A stretch of 52,881 nt of DNA from Arthrobacter sp. AL12 (GTDB taxonomy: Bacteria > Actinomycetota > Actinomycetes > Actinomycetales > Micrococcaceae): NCBI RefSeq assembly GCF_029960645.1, contig NZ_JASBQY010000022.1, forward strand, positions 1 to 52,881. The letters run 5' to 3'. Both the position numbers and the translations under genes were made by a program. Below, piece after piece: positions 41,466-48,664 of this stretch. How positions within the stretch are numbered: position 1 is the first letter of the stretch; each line of letters begins with the position of its first letter. The notes beneath the pieces were generated by a model that was given only the letters and a program-made list of their open reading frames with translations, made no database searches and was not told where the DNA came from.

Positions 41466-42071
41466 TTAGCTGTTCTGGGCTTCCCAGGTGAAGACGACGT
41501 TCGCGGTACCGCCCTGGGCGCTGTCCGGTGCGGTCGAGCTCAGGGTGTAGGCGATTTTGTATGTGCGGGCCACAGGCGCTGCAGTCGTGGCGCCGGCCGG
41601 TGCCCATGTGCCCACGCCGTTGGCGAACGTCGACTTGGTGCCGAAGCTCGCAAGGGTGAGTTCGGAAGTGTCCGCCGGGGTGACGCTCGGCTGGAAGCCC
41701 TGGCAGTCGGCTGTTCCGCCGGTGCCTTCAGTGATGACCAGATTGATGAAGGGGCTGAGGTCGTTGGTGACCGCCGTGTTGAAATCCTTGGCGTACAGCT
41801 TCACCGCGGAGGCAAGCGAGCCAGTGGAAGTGACCGTGACGCACTTAGCCCCGGTCTGCCCGGGCTTGAGGTTCTCTGCCTTGAACACCGCACTGCCGGC
41901 GTTGTTGACCAGCTTGACCGTACCGGCTGCCCAGTTGTTCCCGGCGTCGACGGTCTGGCTGCTGAAGGCGGAGTAGGACGCCTGGGATACCGCGAGGCCG
42001 CTCACCAGGAGTGCTGCGGGGACGACGGACCATTTGACCCATTTGGCCGTACGTGCGGAAATCTGTGCCAT
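41466..42071 (-). CDS. TasA/camelysin-like secreted protein, probable SipW-type substrate
   Basis: A 201-residue exported protein. The N-terminal helix (WSVVPAALLVSGLAVSQASY) is followed by SAFSSQTVDAGNNWAAGTVKLVN, the hallmark of TasA/camelysin signal peptides cut by SipW-type enzymes (a Y/T-x-A-x-F-S motif then a strand). The body is a beta-sandwich with KPGQTGAKCVTVTSTGSLAS and one likely disulfide (CVTV, DCQGF). The ATG at 42071 has AGGAG upstream. The peptidase-LamG gene follows after four bases. Role inferred: extracellular matrix or surface fibre protein. Confidence 0.85.
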   Translation of the reverse strand: MAQISARTAKWVKWSVVPAALLVSGLAVSQASYSAFSSQTVDAGNNWAAGTVKLVNNAGSAVFKAENLKPGQTGAKCVTVTSTGSLASAVKLYAKDFNTAVTNDLSPFINLVITEGTGGTADCQGFQPSVTPADTSELTLASFGTKSTFANGVGTWAPAGATTAAPVARTYKIAYTLSSTAPDSAQGGTANVVFTWEAQNS

Positions 42072-42165
42072 GAAATGCTCCTGGGGAGGAAGGGGACTGC
42101 GCCCCTGCTGAGACCTAACAAGCTCCCTGAGCGGAGCCTGCAGTTATGAAGTTACACATATTTAT

Positions 42166-42187
42166 CTTGTTTAACAAGTTACTTGTT
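42166..42187. promoter_or_regulatory. AT-rich operator cluster between TasA-like and MarR genes
   Basis: Three half-sites in alternating orientation, CTTGTT (42166-42171), AACAAG (42173-42178) and CTTGTT (42182-42187), sit in an AT-rich patch about 42140-42220 that stands out from the GC-rich surroundings. The inverted pairs resemble MarR-type operators and lie between the divergent TasA-like and MarR genes. Confidence 0.55.
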
Positions 42188-42328
42188 TTAAGAGTGGCTT
42201 ACTTTAAGAGATATAGGGGGTGTCGAGGCATCGCCAGACGTGGCGGCCGGTCAAATGTTTGATAGTAAAGTAGATGAAAAGGCGGCGAAAAAACCCGTGG
42301 AAATCAGCTTTGGAGCGGAAGATTCGTT

Positions 42329-42850
42329 ATGGCAACCCCTGGACCCCGGCACGTCGACGAGCTGGAGAAGACCACCCCTATGGAGGGCCCGAATGCGACC
42401 CGCCAAGCCGGGCTGGTCCGGATCGTGCAGGGCCTGCGGCGCGTTGACACCGGGACCTACGCCCTCCGCATCCGGTTGGCCGAGAAGCTGGGGATCGGGA
42501 CCATCGACATCAACGCGATGGCATTCGTGGGCGAGGTGGACGGCCTCACCCCCAAGGACCTCGGCAAGGCCCTGAACATCACCACCGGCTCGGTCACGGC
42601 CATGGTGGACCGTCTGGAATCCAAGGGATTTATGGTACGCAAGCCCAACCCCACGGACCGGCGCAGCGTGCTGCTGCACCTGAGCCCGGAGGGGACCGAA
42701 GCGATGCAGTGGGCCAACGACCACTTCGCCGCGGCCGCCGGTGCCCTGCTCGAGGACTCGTCCGCGGAGAGCGTTGTCGACATCGCTGAATTCCTCGAGG
42801 GCATCGGCGAGCGGCTGATGGCTGCCGCCACGGACCCCGAAGACGGCTAA
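42329..42850 (+). CDS. MarR-family transcriptional regulator
   Basis: A 173-residue regulator with a winged helix: DINAMAFVGEVDGLTPKDLG, then the recognition helix ITTGSVTAMVDRLESKGF and the wing VRKPNPTDRRSVLLHLSPEG with the conserved D-R-R. ATG 42329 or ATG 42380 could start it. It is divergent from the TasA-like/SipW genes, with an inverted-repeat cluster between, so it may control them as well as itself (inference). Confidence 0.9.
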   Translation: MATPGPRHVDELEKTTPMEGPNATRQAGLVRIVQGLRRVDTGTYALRIRLAEKLGIGTIDINAMAFVGEVDGLTPKDLGKALNITTGSVTAMVDRLESKGFMVRKPNPTDRRSVLLHLSPEGTEAMQWANDHFAAAAGALLEDSSAESVVDIAEFLEGIGERLMAAATDPEDG

Positions 42851-42896
42851 AGGGCGCTCCGATGGCGGCCTGCCAGGCTCCGGGGTACTGTCCTGG

Positions 42897-43576
42897 TCAG
42901 TGCGCTGCCGCCAGGGCCCGGGAAGTTCGGTCAGAGCCGTGACGGTGAATTCAGGAGCCTCAAAGTAGCCCGGGTAGCTACCCCCGACCCTGTTGAGCCA
43001 CGCTGTCCGCAGCCCGGCACGAGCGGCCCCGTGGATGTCCCAGGGATGCACAGCCACCAACAGCATTTCGGCCGGCTCGGCCCCGGAAGCGGCGACGGCG
43101 TATTCATAGGCGGCCCGGGCAGGCTTCCAGATGGGCGCGTCTTCGACCGAAAGCAGCGACTCAAACGCCTCCCGGATGCCGGCCTCGCTGAACAGCTTCC
43201 CGGCGATCCGGGCCGAGCCGTTGCTGAGCGTCATCAGCCGGAACCCTGCGGCCCCGAGGGCCCTGATCCCCTCGGGGACATCCGGATGTAGACCGAGGCC
43301 GTTCATACCGTCCATGACATGGTCGACCGCCGCGTCGAGAGGGCGGTTTAGCTCCGCCCCTGTCAGAAGTCCCCGGAGCGCGTCGGCTCCGATGGCGGAG
43401 AACGATCCGTTGTCGCCACTGGCTGCCAGAGCGAAGCCGTCACGCAGCAGCGTGGAGAACCAGAGCTTGGCCAGTTCAGCGGGCGCCCCGACCTCGCTGA
43501 AGCGTTCCCCCATGGGCGACATATCTGACAGCGTTTCATTGACATCAAAGACAATGACTGAGGTGGCGGTGGTCAT
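42897..43576 (-). CDS. HAD-family hydrolase (haloacid dehalogenase type II), frameshift near its end
   Basis: The type II haloacid dehalogenase blocks are all present: IVFDVNETLSDM (nucleophile Asp), MTLSNGSARIAGKLF (Ser/Asn), APIWKPARAAYEYA (Lys) and VAVHPWDIHGAARAG (acidic loop). As read, the frame does not stop at the usual length of about 226 residues. It runs on to 42251, antisense to the MarR gene. A one-base shift in the GGGCCCGGG run at about 42914-42922 would end the protein at TGA 42899-42897 with RALAAAH, a normal length. A sequencing error or a recent mutation is likely. The ATG at 43576 has GGAG upstream. Confidence 0.78.
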
Positions 43577-43675
43577 GGTTTCTCCTCGTGATCGTGGGTC
43601 CGTCTTCAGAGCGGGTCTGCCGCCTTCCAGGAAGGCGGCAGTCATCGAAGGGGCAAGCGTTAAGTGCGGCGCCGG

Positions 43676-44992
43676 CTACAACGCCTCGGTGAGATCCAGG
43701 AGGCGCTGGCGTTCGGCGCCGGTGTAGGCGCATGCCTCGATGGCTTCACGCATCCGGGCCAATTGAACCAGCACCTCGCCGCGGTGCTCCTCCCGTTCGT
43801 CCCGCCAGGAGAGCTCCCGGAGCAGGACAAGTAGTCTTTCGGCGACGGCCGGATCACCGGCCCCGTAGTGCCGAGACTGCGCCAGCGCAAGATCCAGGAA
43901 GTCCCCGAACCGGGGCTGGGCCAGAATGACTCTGACCTCGTCGGCGTTGTCCGTGAGCACTTCCGGTCCGGGGCTTCTGTCGGCAAGCCGGCACAACAGG
44001 TCGGAGAGGTGGCCGATCACGTGCACCGCGGTGGTCGGATCGTTGATGCCGGGGGAGAGGGCGCGTGCCGCGACGTCCGACAGCTGACGGAAACCGAAGC
44101 CGACGTCCTGGACCTTGGTGCGTTCAAAGCCCGTGTCGACCATCACGTTGATCTGTTCCCGCAACTGCTCCGCGGATTCCGGGCTGAAGGCGGTCCGGGG
44201 AGGCAGCGGCCACACGGTCGCAAAAGGAACTCCCTCCACCAGGGAACTTCCGGGCTCGCGGTCTATCCGGATCACGGCGTCTGCCTCCAGGGCGGCCCGC
44301 AGGAGGGCGTTCTTGTTGTACCCGGTGAGGAATCCGGAGCGCGAGCGACGGATGTCCATACTGCCGGCGCCGGTGGCTGGTACCGGCTGCCGGGCTGGCC
44401 GGCGGGCCGGGAATACGCGGTCCATCGTTGCCCGGGTTTCGGCGTTAACCTTGCGCATCATGGTCTCGACGCGGATCTCACGGGTCAAGTGGGCAAGGAA
44501 GAGAACGAGTCCCAAGATGCTGGCGATCGTCAGGGCGTAGGCCACGGTGACGGAAATTTCAGGGACGAAGGAGGGGCTCTGGCTGGTTTCTGTCCGGACG
44601 CTGCGCAGAACAGTCAAGGCGAAGGCGAAGGTGGCCAGGAACAACGCCAGGGTCGTGTGGACGAACCTGTCGCTGGCGAAGGTGCGCAGCAGCCGCGGCG
44701 AAAACTGGCTGCTGGCGAGCTGGAGGGTTACCACGGTGAGGGAAAAGGTCAGCGATGTGACCGTGATCAGGGATCCCGCGACGGTCTGCAGCACGGCCCG
44801 GGCTGCCTCTGGGCCGCCTCCAAAGAGCAGGGCGGCAACGCCCTGCGGCAGCCGGCCGTCTAAGGCGGCGTCGAGCGCCGGCAGGGCAATACCGAGGACG
44901 ACTGCGAGGACCACGGACACGGCAGGCAACGGCCAAAGCTGTGTCTGCAGTGCGTCCTTGACCTGCGCTGCGCGGCCATCGATCATGAACAT
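43676..44992 (-). CDS. DUF2254 family membrane protein
   Basis: A 438-residue protein with four helices in the first 180 residues (LPAVSVVLAVVLGIALPAL, then AGSLITVTSLTFSLTVVTLQ, TLALFLATFAFALTVL and VAYALTIASILGLVLFLAHL). A soluble part follows with GYNKNALLRAALEADAVI, DVGFGFRQLSDVAARALSPG, INDPTTAVHVIGHL and RHYGAGDPAVAERLLVLL. The motif QLASSQFSPRLLRTF and the A.SPGINDP.TA block are characteristic of DUF2254 proteins. Function unknown in the whole family; a channel or transporter has been suggested by its topology only. ATG 44992 follows CGGGG. Confidence 0.88.
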   Translation of the reverse strand: MFMIDGRAAQVKDALQTQLWPLPAVSVVLAVVLGIALPALDAALDGRLPQGVAALLFGGGPEAARAVLQTVAGSLITVTSLTFSLTVVTLQLASSQFSPRLLRTFASDRFVHTTLALFLATFAFALTVLRSVRTETSQSPSFVPEISVTVAYALTIASILGLVLFLAHLTREIRVETMMRKVNAETRATMDRVFPARRPARQPVPATGAGSMDIRRSRSGFLTGYNKNALLRAALEADAVIRIDREPGSSLVEGVPFATVWPLPPRTAFSPESAEQLREQINVMVDTGFERTKVQDVGFGFRQLSDVAARALSPGINDPTTAVHVIGHLSDLLCRLADRSPGPEVLTDNADEVRVILAQPRFGDFLDLALAQSRHYGAGDPAVAERLLVLLRELSWRDEREEHRGEVLVQLARMREAIEACAYTGAERQRLLDLTEAL

Positions 44993-45192
44993 CCCCGTTC
45001 GTTACCGTGTGGTTCCAGCATTGCCGTTCCGCTGCCCCGTTACCCGCAGGCCGCGCGGGAGTGGTCTCCTTTCTAGCACAGGGCCGGGCGTTAGCGACGG
45101 GAGCGACCTCAGGAATGCTGCGGGCGGCCGCTACGCGGAAGTTCACGGCTGTCTTGCCCGTGGCCCCGGCGGGTTTCGGGGCGATGCCGGGA

Positions 45193-45214
45193 GTTCACCT
45201 CAACTTCATCTGAG
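45193..45214 (+). promoter_or_regulatory. PHO box (PhoP-binding direct repeat) upstream of phoX
   Basis: Two adjacent 11-base units, GTTCACCTCAA (45193-45203) and CTTCATCTGAG (45204-45214), match the actinobacterial PHO box (GTTCACC then seven-base repeat at 11-base period). It is 70 bp before the phoX start, so phosphate-starvation induction by PhoP is expected. Confidence 0.75.
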
Positions 45215-45283
45215 AGTCGGCTCCGCGTAGTCCGCGGCTGGAACGGTGGGAAGGCCCCTACTCCACCCGTGGAAGGTCTCTTC

Positions 45284-47368
45284 ATGTCTGTCTCCTCCGG
45301 ACGCAAATTCTCCCTGCTCCCGATGCTCGGCCACACCAAAGGCAAGCGAAGCGCCGTCACCTGCGCGCTTAAGTGCGACAACGCCTGCAGCGGCGAGGTC
45401 TGCAACACCAGCTCGAACAGCTACTTCCGCGACATCGCCTCCGCGACCATGTCCCGCCGCGCCGCCCTGGGCTTCGGCGCCGCCGGTGCCCTCGCCGTCG
45501 CGTTCGGCGGCGCCCTGGCCTCGCCCGAGGCCGCAGTGGCCGGCGGCCCCGGGCTGTCCCCGGCAGCCAAGAACGGCTACGGGGCGTCCAAGCTCAAGTT
45601 CACCGCGATCGCTCCGGTGGATGCCGCCGTCGACGCCTTCACGGTTCCGGCAGGCTTCACCTGGCAGCCCGTGATCCGCTGGGGTGACCCGATCTTCGCC
45701 GACGCCCCGGAGTTCGACCTCGGCAACCAGACCGCTGCTGCCCAGGCGCGGCAGTTCGGCTACAACAACGACTACACGGACATCCTTGAGATCCCCGGCA
45801 GCAAGGGCCGCCGCGCGGTGCTCTTCGCGAACCACGAATACACCAACGAGGCCATCATGTTCCCGGCCACGATGCCCGCCGCCGACGTCCGGAAGGTCGC
45901 CGCCGCCGCGCACGGGCTCACCGTCGTCGAGCTGGAGCGCAAGAACAAGAACACGCCGTGGAACTACGTCAAGGGCGCCGGGCTGAACCGCCGTTACCTC
46001 AACAACACCGCCTACGAGCTCACCGGCCCGGTGGCCGGCTCGCCGCTGGTCCGCTCGACGGCAGACCCCACCGGCCGCACCATCCTCGGCACGCTGGGGA
46101 ACTGCTCGGGCGGCACCACGCCCTGGGGCACCATCCTCTCCGGCGAGGAGAACTTCAACGGGTACTTCGTCGCCCCCGGCCTCTCGGACAAGGACAAGCG
46201 CTACGGGCTCACCAGCAAGCCCACGGCGCGGCAGTGGGAACTCGACGACCCGCGCTTCGACACCCGCACCCCGGGGTACGAGAACGAGGCCAACCGCTTC
46301 GGCTGGATCGTGGAGGTCGACCCCTTCGACCCGACGTCGACCCCGAAGAAGCACTCCGCGCTGGGCCGCTTCAAGCACGAGGGCGCCAACGTGATCGTGG
46401 CCGAGTCCGGGCACGTGGTGGCCTACTCAGGCGACGACGAGCGCTTCGACTACCTCTACAAGTTCGTCTCGAAGGACAAGTACATCGAGGGGGACCGGAA
46501 GCACAACATGACCCTGCTCTCCGCCGGCGACCTCTACGTGGCCCGCTTCACCGGCAACTCCCCGGCCGCCGAGATCACCGGCACGGGCACTGTCCCGGCC
46601 GACGGCGGCTTCGACGGCACCGGGGAATGGCTGCCGCTCGTCGTCGGCGGGAAGTCCATGGTGCCCGGGATGCCGTCCGTCGAGGAGGTGCTGGTGTACA
46701 CGCGGCTGGCCGCGGACAAGGTGGGCCCGACCAAGATGGACCGCTGCGAGGACGTCCAGCCCAGCCTGCACACCGGCAAGGTCTACGTCGCCTGCACCAA
46801 CAACTCGGACCGCGGCAAGATCGGCAAGGAAGGCGCCACCGAGGTCAACCCCCGCAACGCCAACCGCGACGGCCACATCGTTGAAATCACCGAGACCGGC
46901 GACCAGACCTCCACGAAGTTCACCTGGAACCTGCTGATGGTCTGCGGCGATCCCTCCACCGGGGACGTGACCTACTTCTCCGGGTTCCCGGCGGACCAGG
47001 TCTCGCCCATCTCCTGCCCGGACAACCTCGCGTTCGACTCGGTCGGCAACCTCTGGATCTCCACGGACGGCGCACCTTCCGGCATCGGCAAGGCCGACGG
47101 GCTGTTCAAGGTCACCCTCGACGGCGCCGAGCGCGGCCGGGTGGAGCAGTTCCTGGCCGTCCCGCGCGACGGCGAAACCTGCGGGCCGATCATCCGCGAC
47201 GAGGAACGCACCGTGTTCGTCTCCGTGCAGCACCCGGGCGAGGACGGCACCTTCGACGCGCAGCTGTCCTTCTTCCCGGACTACGTCCCGGCAGGCACGA
47301 CGCCGGCCCGGGGCAAGGCCCGTGCCCCGCGCCCCTCAGTGGTCCAGGTCTTCCGCACCGACGCCTGA
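45284..47368 (+). CDS. phoX: PhoX-family alkaline phosphatase, Tat-exported
   Basis: A 694-residue protein of the PhoX family (calcium/iron-dependent phosphatases that release phosphate from esters). A long N-terminal extension with four cysteines (CALKCDNACSGEVC) is followed by a Tat signal, MSRRAALGFGAAGALAVAFG. The domain blocks include ILEIPGSKGRRAVLFANHEY, CSGGTTPWGTILSGEENFNG, ESGHVVAYSGDDERFDYLYK, RCEDVQPSLHTGKVYVACTN and SPISCPDNLAFDSVGNLWIS. The ATG at 45284 follows GGAAGG. Regulation is indicated by the PHO box upstream. Confidence 0.94.
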   Translation: MSVSSGRKFSLLPMLGHTKGKRSAVTCALKCDNACSGEVCNTSSNSYFRDIASATMSRRAALGFGAAGALAVAFGGALASPEAAVAGGPGLSPAAKNGYGASKLKFTAIAPVDAAVDAFTVPAGFTWQPVIRWGDPIFADAPEFDLGNQTAAAQARQFGYNNDYTDILEIPGSKGRRAVLFANHEYTNEAIMFPATMPAADVRKVAAAAHGLTVVELERKNKNTPWNYVKGAGLNRRYLNNTAYELTGPVAGSPLVRSTADPTGRTILGTLGNCSGGTTPWGTILSGEENFNGYFVAPGLSDKDKRYGLTSKPTARQWELDDPRFDTRTPGYENEANRFGWIVEVDPFDPTSTPKKHSALGRFKHEGANVIVAESGHVVAYSGDDERFDYLYKFVSKDKYIEGDRKHNMTLLSAGDLYVARFTGNSPAAEITGTGTVPADGGFDGTGEWLPLVVGGKSMVPGMPSVEEVLVYTRLAADKVGPTKMDRCEDVQPSLHTGKVYVACTNNSDRGKIGKEGATEVNPRNANRDGHIVEITETGDQTSTKFTWNLLMVCGDPSTGDVTYFSGFPADQVSPISCPDNLAFDSVGNLWISTDGAPSGIGKADGLFKVTLDGAERGRVEQFLAVPRDGETCGPIIRDEERTVFVSVQHPGEDGTFDAQLSFFPDYVPAGTTPARGKARAPRPSVVQVFRTDA

Positions 47369-47414
47369 CCCCTTCAACCACCACACCGCACCCACCACCT
47401 CCACCTCCACTACA

Positions 47415-47483
47415 AAGCAACGCGGGGTCAGATCCGGCCCGTGTTGGGGCCCTTGATGGGCGCGATCTGACCCCGCGTTGCTT
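47415..47483. repeat. Perfect 20-bp inverted repeat after phoX
   Basis: AAGCAACGCGGGGTCAGATC at 47415-47434 and its exact reverse complement at 47464-47483 enclose a 29-base spacer. It may serve as the phoX transcript end, but the lack of a U tract and the long spacer fit a REP-like mobile palindrome equally well. Confidence 0.85.
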
Positions 47484-47611
47484 CAGGGCACTTCGCTCCC
47501 GCAGGCTTGGCGCGTTTCGGCCCGACGTTCCCGCTCGTTGGCGGGTTTCGGAGTTACGCTCCCGCGGTTTGTCGGGGCGACGGCCGTCCGGGGCTGCTTT
47601 GAGACCCCAAT

Positions 47612-47657
47612 GGGCACTTTCCGGCCAGTTGACGGCGCGCCCGCGGTCAAAGTGCCC
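47612..47657. repeat. Second inverted repeat in the phoX-tetR spacer
   Basis: GGGCACTTT at 47612-47620 pairs exactly with AAAGTGCCC at 47649-47657. The inner part also pairs partly (GTTGAC with GGTCAA). Confidence 0.7.
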
Positions 47658-47900
47658 CCGGACGGTTGGGTGTCACGGGGTCACTGGCGGCAGCGCGGTG
47701 CAGGGGGAGTTTAGGGCCCACACGCAGCGGCACGAGAGGCGGGTTCGGGCTTCGCCGAACAGGTCCAAGACCGCGTCTGCCGGACGACCGTGGCAAAACC
47801 TCGTCTTCGCATTCATCGACAATGCGGCCGGGACCGCGGGAGTTTACTGCCAGCGGCCAGGCAGTGGCGCGTTTTCCTCCGAGGCCGTCTTCGACCAGGA

Positions 47901-48497
47901 TCAGTTTCCGGTGGCGCCTTCAGGGGTTTGGTGTTCCGTAACGAAGGGCCCGAGCAAGGTCCTGAGGTGGGAGTGGACCCGGTCCAGAGATTGCCCGGGT
48001 TCGAGCATGCGGGTGCCGGCGTGGACGACGGAGTTGATCATCTCTGCCAGCAACTCCGGGTCCGCAACCCCGAGCTCGGTGAGCGTCTTGATGAGCGTTC
48101 CTGGAGCTGGCGGTGCATCCGGGTGGCTTGCCAGTCGAGTTCGGCGCCCGGGGCCAGCGCGGCCAACGCCGCCCCAACGGCGTGAGCTCCTTCGGCCACG
48201 AGGTTCACGTTGGCCGTGGCGTAGGCCAGGACGCGATCGGCTTTGGCGGGGCGGCGGCCATGGCGGATGTGACTCGGTCCAGCGCGGGAAGATGTCGCTC
48301 ACCAGAGCCTGGAATAGGTCCTGTCGGGAGTCGAAGTACTGGTCGACGCTGGGCCTTGAGAGTCCGGCCCGCTCGGCCACGTCGGCCATGGTCGGCCCTT
48401 CGGAGGTCTCCTGCAGGAGTTCGTGGGCAGCGTCCAGCAGTGCGCGCTCCTGTGCGGCGCGGTGCTCCGCGACGGTGGCGGCAGTGATTCTGGGCAT
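47901..48497 (-). pseudogene. TetR-family regulator with several frameshifts
   Basis: The start MPRITAATVAEHRAAQERAL and the HTH (TMADVAERAGLSRPSVDQYF, DSRQDLFQALV) read in one frame. Next comes RHLPALDRVTSAMAAAPPKP in a second frame, then DRVLAYATANVNLVAEGAHA and PGAELDWQATRMHRQLQE in a third, then LIKTLTELGVADPELLAEMI and RMLEPGQSLDRVHSHLRTLL back in the first. Together they make a normal TetR protein of about 195 residues with at least three indels. Either the gene is long dead or this stretch is poorly sequenced. The ATG is at 48497. Confidence 0.8.
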
Positions 48498-48650
48498 TGC
48501 GGGATCCTTTGACGCTGGCTGACGTACGCACCAAGCGCGCTGGCAGCGACGGGCGGTGGGCAGCGACAGGCGGATCGGCCGCCAGAGGTACGGGAGCGTT
48601 TGCTGATCCGCCACCACCGCTGAGGGAGCGTCCGGGTGCGGGGGAACTGA

Positions 48651-48664
48651 TAATTTGAACAGTG
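48651..48664 (+). promoter_or_regulatory. -10 box TAATTT placed for leaderless transcription of argS
   Basis: TAATTT at 48651-48656 is followed by seven bases and the GTG at 48664. No Shine-Dalgarno sequence precedes that codon. Confidence 0.5.

Larger units (their letters stand above)
47369..47900. other. Gene-free spacer rich in inverted repeats
   Basis: No supported gene. It contains a 20-bp perfect inverted repeat (47415-47483), a second inverted repeat (47612-47657), and between them imperfect repeats of CGCTCCCGC...GTTTCGG. Frames reading through it on the plus strand lack family resemblance. Confidence 0.55.
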
